From contig NZ_JBMSDV010000001.1 in NCBI RefSeq assembly GCF_049445855.1, forward strand, positions 372,001 to 436,000: 64,000 nucleotides of DNA, in the 5' to 3' direction. A model generated the notes under the pieces. That model saw only the letters and a list, made by a program, of their open reading frames with translations, did not search any database and was not told the DNA's origin. Of the stretch, positions 49,044-57,387 are shown in pieces. Both the position numbers and the translations under genes were made by a program. How positions within the stretch are numbered: position 1 is the stretch's first letter; every line of letters starts with the position of its first letter. Source of the stretch: JAGOCV01 sp049445855. GTDB lineage: Bacteria; Pseudomonadota; Gammaproteobacteria; Burkholderiales; Burkholderiaceae_C.

Positions 49044-50120
49044 ATGACTGAGCTTTTCGATTTGTCTTCCCCCTGGCTGGCCGCACTGGGACCCGCGCTC
49101 GTCGCGGTGATTGCCGCACTCGTCGTCCACCGCATCGGCGGGCTCGTGCTGATGCGCACGACCCAGTTCTCGCCGGTCCTGCACAACATGGTGAAGGCGG
49201 CGCGCAAGCCCGCGCAGATTGCGCTGCCGCTCATCGCGCTGCAGGCTGTCTGGCAGGCGGCGCCGGATGACCTGCGGTTCATCGGCAGCATCCGTCACTT
49301 CAACGGGCTGGCGCTCATCGCTTCGTTCACGTGGCTCCTCATGTCCGTCATCCGGGGCATCGCCGACGGCATCATCGCCCAGCACCCTTCGGACGTGCAG
49401 GACAACCTGAATGCCCGACGCATCTTCACCCAGGCGCGCGTGCTCTCGCGCACCGCGATGTTCATCGTGCTGCTGGCCGGTGCGGCCATGATGCTCATGA
49501 CCTTCCCCGGCGCGCGCCAGGTCGGCGCGAGCCTGCTGGCCTCCGCGGGTGTGGTCGGCATCGTCGCCGGTATTGCAGCGCGGCCGGTGTTCAGCAACCT
49601 CATTGCCGGATTGCAGATCGCACTCGCGCAACCCATCCGAATCGACGACGTGCTCATCGTGCAGGGCGAATGGGGCCGCGTGGAAGAGATCACCGGCACC
49701 TACGTCGTGCTGCGCATCTGGGACGACCGGCGGCTCATCATCCCGCTGCAGTGGTTCATCGAGAACCCGTTCCAGAACTGGACGCGCAACAGTGCGCAGA
49801 TCATGGGCTCCGTCTTCTTCAGCGTGGACTACGGCATGCCGGTGGCCGCCATCCGCGCCGAGGTCGAGCGGCTCGTGCCGACGCTGCCGGAGTTCGACGG
49901 CCGCTTCTTCAACCTGCAGGTCACCGACACCACCGAGAAAACCGTCCAGCTGCGCGTTCTGGTGACGGCCGCTTCATCCAGCCTCGCTTTCGACTTGCGC
50001 TGCAAGGTCCGCGAAGCGATCATCGATTTCATGCAGCGCGAATATCCCCAGCACCTGCCCACCCTGCGCATCCGTCCCGATGCCGGGTCGGATGCCTTCG
50101 AAACGCCGGCAACCCCCTGA
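49044..50120 (+). CDS. Mechanosensitive channel, MscS family
   Basis: Inner-membrane channel of 358 residues in the MscS superfamily, expected to open under membrane tension and protect against osmotic downshock. Four hydrophobic segments occupy about residues 10-200. The pore-lining helix and following beta domain are recognised by SAGVVGIVAGIAARPVFSNL, then AGLQIALAQPIRIDDVL and a GEWGRVEEITGTYV stretch, as in MscS (~165-225). It is longer than E. coli MscS through an extra N-terminal helix pair. The start has GGAGG upstream. It follows the kinase pair by 64 nt, with no visible terminator. Confidence 0.92.
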   Translation: MTELFDLSSPWLAALGPALVAVIAALVVHRIGGLVLMRTTQFSPVLHNMVKAARKPAQIALPLIALQAVWQAAPDDLRFIGSIRHFNGLALIASFTWLLMSVIRGIADGIIAQHPSDVQDNLNARRIFTQARVLSRTAMFIVLLAGAAMMLMTFPGARQVGASLLASAGVVGIVAGIAARPVFSNLIAGLQIALAQPIRIDDVLIVQGEWGRVEEITGTYVVLRIWDDRRLIIPLQWFIENPFQNWTRNSAQIMGSVFFSVDYGMPVAAIRAEVERLVPTLPEFDGRFFNLQVTDTTEKTVQLRVLVTAASSSLAFDLRCKVREAIIDFMQREYPQHLPTLRIRPDAGSDAFETPATP

Positions 50121-50124
50121 TGTC

Positions 50125-50865
50125 GTGAAAGCCAGTGACCGCTTCACCCGCTGGCTGGCTTATCTCGTCGTCGGGGCGTTCGGCGCGGTCGCCATCTTCT
50201 GCTCATGGACCTACGGCCGCGCCGTGTGGATGTCATGGCAGGCAAGTGACTGGGTCGCGGTGCCCGCGCAGGTGGATCACTGGGAGGTCAAGTCGACGAC
50301 CAGCACCACCAGCCGGGGCATCCGCACCCACACGCAGGTCGTCGCGCAGTACCGCTACACGTGGCAAGGCCAGGACTATGCCAGCACGCGCGTGGGTTTC
50401 TCGCGCGGCACGGACAATTTCTCCGACGACTTCCGCCGCCGCGCCATTTCCGCGCTGCGCGATCCGCCGGCCGGCCACGTCGTCGCGTGGATCGACCCGG
50501 AGCGCCCCGGCTACGCGGTGCTGGTGCGCAGCCTGCCCTGGGAACAGGCGCTGTTCATGGCGATCTTCCTCATCATGCCGTGCGGCATTTCCACCTTCGC
50601 GATGATCGCGGGCCTCGACCTGCTCCGCATGCGTCTCTTCGATGCCCGCGATAACCCGGCGCCCATCGGGAGCATCTGGGCGCTGCTGCACGGTGCCACG
50701 GCCATCCCGATCATCGCGCTGGCGCCGCCCGGCGCGTTCGGCTTCGGGCCATGGCTGTTGATCGGGCTTCTGCTGACGATCGCCGCTTTCGGGTTCAAGG
50801 GTCTGGTTGCCCGCCTGACAGAAACACCGCACGCTGCGGGCAAGGGCCTGACGCACCCACGCTGA
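50125..50865 (+). CDS. DUF3592 membrane protein
   Basis: Protein of 246 residues from the GTG start chosen here. An N-terminal helix (~12-34) is followed by an extracytoplasmic DUF3592 domain (VPAQVDHWEVKS, then YRYTWQGQDYASTRVGF, ~45-125, rich in beta strands) and two further helical stretches near 150-175 and 190-230. No function is known. The frame also allows ATGs at 50080 and 50095, which would overlap the channel gene by up to 41 nt. GTG 50125 gives a clean 4-nt gap and a natural start before the first helix, but the choice is uncertain. Confidence 0.7.
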   Translation: MKASDRFTRWLAYLVVGAFGAVAIFCSWTYGRAVWMSWQASDWVAVPAQVDHWEVKSTTSTTSRGIRTHTQVVAQYRYTWQGQDYASTRVGFSRGTDNFSDDFRRRAISALRDPPAGHVVAWIDPERPGYAVLVRSLPWEQALFMAIFLIMPCGISTFAMIAGLDLLRMRLFDARDNPAPIGSIWALLHGATAIPIIALAPPGAFGFGPWLLIGLLLTIAAFGFKGLVARLTETPHAAGKGLTHPR

Positions 50866-50890
50866 TTCCCCGTTCACCCAGAAAGGTCTT

Positions 50891-50936
50891 TCTATATCGA
50901 TACGATTCAGATATATCTAAATTGAATCGATATAGA
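50891..50936. promoter_or_regulatory. Nested AT-rich dyad operator before padR
   Basis: The outer arms TCTATATCGAT (50891-50901) and ATCGATATAGA (50926-50936) are perfect 11-bp inverted repeats. The inner arms CGATTCA (50903-50909) and TGAATCG (50923-50929) are perfect 7-bp repeats. The palindrome GATATATC (50910-50917) sits between them. The block ends 3 nt before the padR start, so a bound repressor would block expression of padR and the following gene. Autorepression is inferred from the symmetry and position. Confidence 0.7.
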
Positions 50937-50939
50937 ACC

Positions 50940-51437
50940 ATGCGCCATGCGCCCGATTTCGGACACCATGAAGGCCGCCGCGGCCGCTTTTTCAGCCACG
51001 GCGGGCTGCGCTTCGTACTTCTGCAGCTCATCGCCGACAAGCCCAGCCACGGCTACGAGCTCATCCGCACCATCGAGGACCGGCTGCAAGGCCTTTACAG
51101 CCCGAGTCCGGGCGTCGTCTATCCCACGCTGACCCTGCTGGAAGAACAGGGCTACATCTCGCAGGCCGCACAGGGCGACGGGCGCAAGCTCTGCACCGCC
51201 ACCCCCGCCGGCCTCGCGCTCCTGCAGGAAAACCGCGCAGCCGTGGACGAACTGCTGGCCCGCATGGGAGGGGACGGCAAGCCCCCTGCCGCGCGGCCGC
51301 CACAGATCGAACGTGCGCTGCACAACTTCAAGATGGCTGTGCGGCTGCGTCTCTCGCGCGATGCGCTGAGCGACGACCAGGCCCATGCCATCGCCGCCAT
51401 CCTCGACGAGGCGGCACGCAACATCGAAAGAACCTGA
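50940..51437 (+). CDS. PadR-family regulator, YqjI-like
   Basis: Winged-helix repressor of 165 residues. The N-terminus RHAPDFGHHEGRRGRFFSHG has a short His-containing segment followed by the YqjI-type LRFVLLQLIADKPSHGYELI recognition domain (split here: residues 22-31 and 32-42) and SPSPGVVYPTL. E. coli YqjI is a nickel-responsive repressor of the adjacent ferric reductase gene yqjH, and the same pairing occurs here. The His/Cys-rich metal tail of YqjI is much reduced (H3, H9, H10, H20), so metal sensing is uncertain. The operator dyads directly precede the ATG. Confidence 0.9.
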   Translation: MRHAPDFGHHEGRRGRFFSHGGLRFVLLQLIADKPSHGYELIRTIEDRLQGLYSPSPGVVYPTLTLLEEQGYISQAAQGDGRKLCTATPAGLALLQENRAAVDELLARMGGDGKPPAARPPQIERALHNFKMAVRLRLSRDALSDDQAHAIAAILDEAARNIERT

Positions 51438-51441
51438 CCGA

Positions 51442-52269
51442 ATGACTACCGACAACATTTCCACCCCTGCTTCCGCGGCCGTCCCTGACCGCACGCCACG
51501 ACGCGTACGCCACGATGTGCGTTTCCGCATCCTCGAAGTGCTGCGCGTGACACGCGTCACGCCGCATCTGGTGCGCGTCACGCTCGGCGGCGACGAACTC
51601 GAAGGCTTCACCAGCCTCGGCTTCGACGACCATGTGAAGCTTTTCTTCCCCGATGCCACGGGCGTGCTGCCGCGCCCCGTCATGGGCCCGGACGGCCTGA
51701 ACTTCCCTGGCGGCCGCCCGCCCATGCGCGACTACACACCGCGCAGCTTCGACGCCGCAGCGCGCACGCTGGACATCGAATTCGCCGTGCATGAAGCCGG
51801 CCCCGCCACCGACTGGGCCGTGCGCGCCAAGGTCGGCGACAAGCTCGGCGTCGGCGGCCCGCGCGGCTCGTTCGTCATCCCCATGAATTTCGACGGCTAC
51901 GTGCTCATCGGCGACGACACCGCTCTGCCCGCCATCGCGCGCCGCCTGGGCGAACTGCCAACGGGTGCCAAGGTCACCGTGCTGGCCGAAGTGGACAGCG
52001 CGGCCGACGAACTGACATTCGAGACGAATGCCGACCTCACCGTGCATTGGGTGCATCGCAACGGCACGGGCAACCCGCTGCCGGCCGCCTTGCGCGCCGC
52101 GCAACTGCCGGCCGGCGACATCTACACCTGGGTCGCCTGCGAATCGGGCGTGGCCAAGGAACTGCGCGCCATCCTCGTCGGCGAGAAGCAGCTCAACAAG
52201 GCCTGGGTGAAGGTGGCGGGCTACTGGCGGCGCGGCGCTGTGGCCACGCACGACACGCACGAGGACTGA
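51442..52269 (+). CDS. Siderophore-interacting protein (ferric-siderophore reductase, YqjH-like)
   Basis: Cytosolic FAD enzyme of the SIP family that releases iron from ferric siderophores or chelates using NAD(P)H. The 275-residue protein has the FAD-binding domain with the family motif MRDYTPRSFD (~94-103) and HVKLFFPD (~66-73), and a C-terminal NAD(P)-binding half that includes GDDTALPAIARRLGELP and the tail GYWRRG. It starts 4 nt after the PadR regulator stop, so the two form one operon behind the dyad operator, matching the yqjI-yqjH arrangement. Confidence 0.93.
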   Translation: MTTDNISTPASAAVPDRTPRRVRHDVRFRILEVLRVTRVTPHLVRVTLGGDELEGFTSLGFDDHVKLFFPDATGVLPRPVMGPDGLNFPGGRPPMRDYTPRSFDAAARTLDIEFAVHEAGPATDWAVRAKVGDKLGVGGPRGSFVIPMNFDGYVLIGDDTALPAIARRLGELPTGAKVTVLAEVDSAADELTFETNADLTVHWVHRNGTGNPLPAALRAAQLPAGDIYTWVACESGVAKELRAILVGEKQLNKAWVKVAGYWRRGAVATHDTHED

Positions 52270-52309
52270 GGCACAAGCCCGTCCCAGCGCCGTCCATAAT
52301 CGGCGAATC

Positions 52310-52336
52310 GCGGCCCGGTCTCGGGCCGCTTTGCTT
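52310..52336 (+). terminator. Intrinsic terminator after the siderophore reductase gene
   Basis: A perfect 8-bp stem, GCGGCCCG/CGGGCCGC, with loop GTCT is followed by TTTGCTT. It lies about 40 nt after the stop and before the toxin-antitoxin promoter, separating the two units. Confidence 0.65.
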
Positions 52337-52361
52337 GGAGCCCCATACATTGATTGACCGT

Positions 52362-52397
52362 TTGACTCGGACGGTCGTCGCGTATAAAATTTTATAC
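52362..52397 (+). promoter_or_regulatory. Toxin-antitoxin promoter with perfect palindromic operator
   Basis: TTGACT (52362-52367) and TAAAAT (52385-52390) are spaced by 17 nt, a good sigma-70 promoter. The -10 lies inside the perfect 16-bp palindrome GTATAAAATTTTATAC (52382-52397). A bound antitoxin dimer would therefore cover the -10 and start site. A further inverted repeat, GACCGT/ACGGTC, flanks the -35 (52355-52376). Confidence 0.78.
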
Positions 52398-52407
52398 AAA
52401 CAAATTT

Positions 52408-52752
52408 GTGAACGACGACAAGGAAATTCGCTGGGTTGGCTCCTCCTACGACGATCTTCTGGCCTTCCCGCAGGAGCCACGCAAAGAAGCCGGTTTTCAG
52501 TTGAGCAAGGTGCAGGCGGGTCTCGATCCGACGGACTGGAAGCCGTTCGACGATGTGGGTGCCGGCACACGGGAGATCCGCATCAAGGACACGGATGGCA
52601 TCTATCGGGTGATGTATGTCGCCAAATTTCCCGAAGCAATTTACGTCCTGCATTGCTTCCAGAAAAAGACCCAGGCAACCAGCAAGCAGGACAAGACCGT
52701 CGCAGAAGCACGCTACCGCGCCGTACTGAATGCAAGGAAGACAAACCGATGA
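52408..52752 (+). CDS. HigB/RelE-family toxin (Gp49-like)
   Basis: Predicted ribosome-dependent mRNA interferase of 114 residues. The family pattern is clear in the second half: GTREIRIKDTDGIYRVMYVA, then a strand with YVLHCFQKKTQATSKQD and an ERxRY-like tail (EARYRAVL). Conserved basic residues and the aromatic/His groups typical of HigB-type active sites are present. It starts with GTG, about 11 nt after the predicted transcription start and with no Shine-Dalgarno, so it may be translated from a nearly leaderless mRNA. The stop overlaps the antitoxin start (ATGA). Confidence 0.88.
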   Translation: MNDDKEIRWVGSSYDDLLAFPQEPRKEAGFQLSKVQAGLDPTDWKPFDDVGAGTREIRIKDTDGIYRVMYVAKFPEAIYVLHCFQKKTQATSKQDKTVAEARYRAVLNARKTNR

Positions 52753-53081
52753 AAGTCGACACCGCAATCCGCCATGTCACCCAACCGGGCACCAACCTTT
52801 TTCTTGAGTTGGGCTTTTCGCCCCAGGAAGCCAGAACTCTTCAGCAAGCCGCGCGCAAACAGATCAATGACACGCATTTGCTCAAGCAACAGCTCATGGA
52901 AGAACTATCGACATGGATCGAAGAGCATCATCTGAAGCAGGCGGAGGCCGCCGCCATCTTGATGGTTTCGCGTCCACGCGTGTCCGACGTCGTCAACAAG
53001 AAGACCTCGAAGTTCACCATCGACACCTTGGTCGAAATGCTCAGCCGCGTCGGTAAACCAGTCAAGCTGGCGGTGGGCTGA
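52749..53081 (+). CDS. HigA-like antitoxin, XRE-type helix-turn-helix
   Basis: Antitoxin of 110 residues that should bind the toxin and repress the shared promoter through the palindrome upstream. The HTH region is at about residues 56-90 (LKQAEAAAILMVSRPRVSDV and NKKTSKFTIDTLVEML), typical of the HTH_37/HigA group. The N-terminal ~45 residues are helical and probably hold the toxin. Toxin-first gene order with a 4-nt overlap is the HigBA arrangement. Its stop lies only 7 nt before mutS. Confidence 0.88.
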   Translation: MKVDTAIRHVTQPGTNLFLELGFSPQEARTLQQAARKQINDTHLLKQQLMEELSTWIEEHHLKQAEAAAILMVSRPRVSDVVNKKTSKFTIDTLVEMLSRVGKPVKLAVG

Positions 53082-53088
53082 GTCATCG

Positions 53089-55740
53089 ATGTCCAGTGGA
53101 ATCGTGAAAATTCCAGACAACAGGCCCGGCGCGCCATCGCACACGCCCATGATGGCCCAGTACCTGGGTCTCAAGGCGGACTTCCCCGACACCTTGCTGT
53201 TCTATCGCATGGGGGACTTCTACGAAGTCTTCTATGCCGATGCGGAGAAGGCTTCGCGGCTGCTGGACATCACGCTCACGCGGCGCGGCATGTCGGGCGG
53301 CGAGCCGGTCGTCATGGCTGGCGTGCCTTTCCATTCGGTGGAGACGTATCTCGCCCGGCTCATCAAGCTGGGCGAGTCGGTCGCCATCTGCGAACAGGTA
53401 GGCGATGTCGCCACGGCCAAGGGGCCCGTGGAGCGCAAGGTGGTGCGGGTGGTGACGCCCGGCACGCTGACCGACTCCGAACTGCTCACCGACAAATCCG
53501 AATCCGTGCTGCTGGCCGTGCATCAGGGCCCTCGCAACACCTGCGGCCTCGCGTGGATGGCGGTGACGCAGGGCGAGATGCAACTGGCCGAGTGCGACGG
53601 TGACGACCTTGCGGCGTGGATCACTCGCATCACGCCGAGCGAACTGCTCTACAGCGCCGAGATCACCGCTGCGCTCGAGCAGCGCCTGAAGGCCGCCTGC
53701 AACGGCACGTTGACCGTGCGCGCTGCATGGCAGTTCGACCCGGCGCTGGGCCAGCGCAAGCTGCTGGAGCAACTCGGCGCAGCCAGCCTCGCGGCCTGGA
53801 GCGCGGAGGCCCTGCCGCAGGCGCACGCCGCCGCGTCGGCACTGCTGGGTTTCGCCGAGCACACACAGGGCCGCGCACTGTCGCACCTGCAAGCCTTACG
53901 CGTGCAGCGCAGCGACGAACTGCTCGACCTGCCGGCCACCACGCGGCGCAATCTCGAACTCGTGCAGACGCTGCGCGGCGAGGACTCCCCCACGTTGTTC
54001 TCGCTGCTGGACACCTGCATGACCGGCATGGGCAGCCGTCTGCTGCGCCGCTGGCTGCTGGAGCCGCCGCGCGACCGCGCCATCGCGTCCGAGCGGCTGG
54101 ACGGCATCGCCGCGCTGCAGGTGCCCGCCGCGGATGGCACTGCGCCGTGGTCGTCGCTGCGCACGCAGCTCAAGGGCATGAGCGACGTGGAACGCATCAC
54201 CGCGCGTGTGGCGCTGCGGCAGGTACGGCCGCGCGAACTCGTGGCGCTTTGCCAGTCGCTGGAGAAAGCGCGCAAGCTCTCGCCGCTGTTGCCTGAGGGC
54301 GGCGCCGCCCTCGCGCGCGCCGCGCAGCACCTGCAGCCGCCGCTGGACTGCGCGCAACTTCTCGCGCGCTCGCTGCTGGAAGAACCAGCGGCGCTCGTGC
54401 GCGACGGTGGCGTCATCGCCAACGGCTTCGACGCCGAGCTCGACGAATTGCGCGCCATCCAGGACAACTGCGACGGCTTCCTGCTGGAGCTCGAAACGCG
54501 CGAACGTGCGCGGACCGGCATCGCCAACCTGCGCGTGCAGTTCAACAAGGTGCACGGTTTCTATATCGAGGTGACGCAGGGCCAGCTGGACCGCGTGCCC
54601 GACGACTACCGCCGCCGCCAGACGCTGAAGAACGCCGAGCGATTCATCACACCCGAGCTCAAGGCGTTCGAGGACAAGGCGCTATCCGCGCAGGACCGCG
54701 CACTGGCCCGCGAGAAGTGGCTGTACGAGCAGTTGCTCGATGCACTGCAGCCGCATGTGCCCGCGCTCACGCGCCTGGCCCGCGCGCTGGCCACGGTGGA
54801 TGCACTGGCCACGCTGACCGAGCGTGCCCTGACGTTGCAGTGGTGCCGGCCGCAGTTCGTCAAGGAGCCGTGCATCGAGATCCGCGCCGGCCGGCACCCG
54901 GTGGTGGAAGCGCGGCTCGCCGAAACGACCGGCGGCAGCTTCATTCCCAACGACACGCAGCTCGGCCCCAAGGCCCGCATGCAGATCATCACCGGCCCGA
55001 ACATGGGCGGCAAATCGACCTACATGCGGCAGGTGGCGCTCATCGTGCTGCTTGCGTCCATCGGCTCGTATGTGCCGGCCACCTCGTGCAGGCTCGGGCC
55101 CATCGATGCCATCCACACGCGCATCGGCGCGGCGGACGACCTGGCGAACGCGCAGTCGACTTTCATGCTGGAGATGACCGAGGGCGCGCAGATCCTGCAC
55201 GCCGCCACCGCGCAGTCGCTGGTGCTGATGGATGAGATCGGGCGCGGCACGTCCACCTTCGACGGGCTCGCGCTCGCGTCCGGCATCGCAGCGCATCTGC
55301 ACGACAGGACGCGCGCGTTCACGCTCTTCGCCACCCACTACTTCGAGCTGACGGAATTCCCCGCCAGTAACCACGCCGCCGTGAACGTGCACGTGAGTGC
55401 GACCGAAACACCCGGCAAGGGCGGCACCGACATCGTGTTCCTGCACGAGATCCAGAGCGGCCCGGCCAGCCGCAGCTACGGCATCCAGGTGGCGCGGCTG
55501 GCGGGCATGCCGGCCGCCGTGGTGAACCATGCACGCCATGCGCTGGCGGCGCTGGAAGACGGTGCTTCGCAGACGCGTGCGCAGGTGGACCTGTTCGCGC
55601 CCCCGCCCGCCGCCGAGGCCTTGCCGCCCAGCCCCGTAGAATCGGCCCTGTCCGCGATCGATCCCGACGCACTGAGCCCCCGCGAGGCGCTCGACGCCCT
55701 GTACTCGCTCAGGAAAATCCTCAAACAACTCGACCCATGA
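53089..55740 (+). CDS. mutS: DNA mismatch repair protein MutS
   Basis: Mismatch-recognition ATPase, 883 residues. The N-terminal mismatch-binding motif Phe-x-Glu is seen in MGDFYEVFYADA (~41). The connector and lever domains follow. The ATPase core has Walker A GPNMGGKSTYMRQ (~640), the LMDEIGRGTSTFDG Walker B/signature region (~718) and the conserved FATHYFELTE. The Ala/Pro-rich stretch near 840 and the last helices resemble the tetramerisation tail. It starts 7 nt after the antitoxin with no clear promoter in between, so its transcription may depend in part on the toxin-antitoxin promoter. Confidence 0.97.
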   Translation: MSSGIVKIPDNRPGAPSHTPMMAQYLGLKADFPDTLLFYRMGDFYEVFYADAEKASRLLDITLTRRGMSGGEPVVMAGVPFHSVETYLARLIKLGESVAICEQVGDVATAKGPVERKVVRVVTPGTLTDSELLTDKSESVLLAVHQGPRNTCGLAWMAVTQGEMQLAECDGDDLAAWITRITPSELLYSAEITAALEQRLKAACNGTLTVRAAWQFDPALGQRKLLEQLGAASLAAWSAEALPQAHAAASALLGFAEHTQGRALSHLQALRVQRSDELLDLPATTRRNLELVQTLRGEDSPTLFSLLDTCMTGMGSRLLRRWLLEPPRDRAIASERLDGIAALQVPAADGTAPWSSLRTQLKGMSDVERITARVALRQVRPRELVALCQSLEKARKLSPLLPEGGAALARAAQHLQPPLDCAQLLARSLLEEPAALVRDGGVIANGFDAELDELRAIQDNCDGFLLELETRERARTGIANLRVQFNKVHGFYIEVTQGQLDRVPDDYRRRQTLKNAERFITPELKAFEDKALSAQDRALAREKWLYEQLLDALQPHVPALTRLARALATVDALATLTERALTLQWCRPQFVKEPCIEIRAGRHPVVEARLAETTGGSFIPNDTQLGPKARMQIITGPNMGGKSTYMRQVALIVLLASIGSYVPATSCRLGPIDAIHTRIGAADDLANAQSTFMLEMTEGAQILHAATAQSLVLMDEIGRGTSTFDGLALASGIAAHLHDRTRAFTLFATHYFELTEFPASNHAAVNVHVSATETPGKGGTDIVFLHEIQSGPASRSYGIQVARLAGMPAAVVNHARHALAALEDGASQTRAQVDLFAPPPAAEALPPSPVESALSAIDPDALSPREALDALYSLRKILKQLDP

Positions 55741-56564
55741 CTTACTGCGTCGCCATCAAACTCAATGCCGGGCTGGTCTTCCTCTCCGACTCGCGCACCA
55801 ACGCCGGGCTCGACCAGATCAGCTCCTTCCGCAAGATGATCGTCTACGAGAAGCCGGACGACCGCTTCATGGTGCTGCTGTCGGCCGGCAACCTGTCGAT
55901 CTCGCAGTCTGTCCGCGAAATCCTGCAGGTGGAAAAGCTCAAGGAAACAGAGGACGGCGAACCGCTCACCATCTGGAACGCCAAAAGCATGTTCGACGCC
56001 GCACGTGTGCTCGGCTCGGCCGTGCGCCGCGTGTACGAGCGCGATGCGAAGTCGCTCAAGCAGGCGGGCGTGGAGTTCAATGTCTCGCTGATCTTCGGCG
56101 GCCAGATCAGGGGCGAAGGCATGCGCCTGTTCCAGGTGTATTCCGCCGGCAACTTCATCGAGGCCACGCCCGAGACGCCGTATTTCCAGGTGGGTGAATC
56201 CAAGTACGGCAAGCCCGTGCTCGACCGTGTCGTCACCCCCGAAACGCCGCTGGACGAAGCCGCCAAGTGCGCGCTGGTCTCCATGGATTCGACGCTCAAG
56301 TCCAACCTGTCCGTCGGCCTGCCGCTGGACCTGGTGGTCTACGAAGCCGACCAGTACCGCACCGACCGCGTGATCTGCATCGACGACCAGAACCCCTACT
56401 TCCGCATGCTGCGCGGTGCCTGGGGCCAGAAGCTGCGCGAGGTGTTCGACAGCATCGAAGATCCGGCATGGAACGGCGGCCAGACCGAAGTGCCGCTGCT
56501 CGTGCCGTCCATCCGCGCCAAGCCGCTCAGGAAGATCAGCACCCCCGACGAGCGGCTGATCTGA
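55737..56564 (+). CDS. Proteasome-like peptidase of the Anbu family
   Basis: Ntn-hydrolase related to HslV and proteasome beta subunits (Anbu, also called BPH). The protein begins M-T-Y-C, placing the candidate nucleophile Thr at position 2, exposed by Met removal. Strand motifs VAIKLNAGLVFLSDSRTN and MVLLSAGNLSISQ match the family, as does the C-terminal LPLDLVVYEADQY. Length is 275 residues. Anbu is usually found with ATP-grasp, alpha-E and transglutaminase genes; none of them is here. Its ATG overlaps the mutS stop by 4 nt. Substrate and physiological role are unknown. Confidence 0.9.
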   Translation: MTYCVAIKLNAGLVFLSDSRTNAGLDQISSFRKMIVYEKPDDRFMVLLSAGNLSISQSVREILQVEKLKETEDGEPLTIWNAKSMFDAARVLGSAVRRVYERDAKSLKQAGVEFNVSLIFGGQIRGEGMRLFQVYSAGNFIEATPETPYFQVGESKYGKPVLDRVVTPETPLDEAAKCALVSMDSTLKSNLSVGLPLDLVVYEADQYRTDRVICIDDQNPYFRMLRGAWGQKLREVFDSIEDPAWNGGQTEVPLLVPSIRAKPLRKISTPDERLI

Positions 56565-56580
56565 CTGCCGGCGCTGCTGC

Positions 56581-57387
56581 ATGTCCCTGGTCATCTTCTC
56601 CCACGGCAACAGCTTTCCGGCGGGCACCTACCGCATTCTCTTCGAGAGCCTGAAGAAGCGCGGCTTCACGGTGAAGGCCGTCGAGAAATTCGGGCATGAC
56701 GAGAAATTTCCCGTCACCAGCAACTGGCCGAACCTGGTTCAGCAGCTCGCTGAATTCACGGAGCGTGAGACCGAGCGCGCTGGCGAGCAGGCCTTCCTGG
56801 TCGGCCACTCGCTCGGCGGTTTCCTGAGCGTGATGTGCGCGGCGCGGCACCCCAAACTCGCGCGTGGCGTGCTGATGATCGACTCACCGCTGCTCGGCGG
56901 CTGGCGCGCGAAGGCGCTCAGCGTGGCCAAGCGCACCCAGCTCGTCGGCTCCATCTCGCCCGGGGCCATCAGCCGCAAGCGCAAGAACAGCTGGCCCGAC
57001 GCCAAGGCCGCGCTGGAACACTTCCGCCACAAGAAGGCCTTCGCCAGCTGGGACCCGCAGGTGCTGCAGGACTACATCGACCACGGCACGCACGACGAGG
57101 ACGGCAAGCGCGTGCTCGACTTCGACCGCGACGTCGAGACCGCGATCTACAACACCCTGCCCCACAACATGGACCGCCTGCTCGCACGCCATCCGCTCAA
57201 GTGCCCGGCCGCCTTCATCGGCGGCATGGCGTCGGAAGAGATGAAGCAGGTGGGCATGGCGATGACGCAGCAGATCACCGGCGGCCGCATCATGATGCTC
57301 GACGGCTCGCACCTGTTCCCCATGGAAAAGCCGCTTGCCACCGCCGCCGCCATCGAGGCGGCGCTGCGGAACATGGGTTCAGCCTGA
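56581..57387 (+). CDS. Alpha/beta hydrolase
   Basis: Cytosolic alpha/beta-hydrolase of 268 residues with no signal peptide. The oxyanion motif is in FSHGNSFPAGTYR (~6-18), the nucleophile elbow is GHSLGG (S77), and the likely catalytic His is in LDGSHLFPME (~242). The acid is not certain. A conserved EKFGHDEKFPVTSNWP stretch near 35-50 marks a widespread but uncharacterised proteobacterial subgroup. It follows the Anbu gene by 16 nt and is convergent with uppP, overlapping by 9 nt. Substrate unknown. Confidence 0.87.
   Translation: MSLVIFSHGNSFPAGTYRILFESLKKRGFTVKAVEKFGHDEKFPVTSNWPNLVQQLAEFTERETERAGEQAFLVGHSLGGFLSVMCAARHPKLARGVLMIDSPLLGGWRAKALSVAKRTQLVGSISPGAISRKRKNSWPDAKAALEHFRHKKAFASWDPQVLQDYIDHGTHDEDGKRVLDFDRDVETAIYNTLPHNMDRLLARHPLKCPAAFIGGMASEEMKQVGMAMTQQITGGRIMMLDGSHLFPMEKPLATAAAIEAALRNMGSA

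Noticed and set aside
52382..52397. Perfect palindrome as a phage attachment or IS end site
   Set aside because: Its position over the -10 of a toxin-antitoxin operon explains it better, and no integrase, transposase or flanking duplication is seen.
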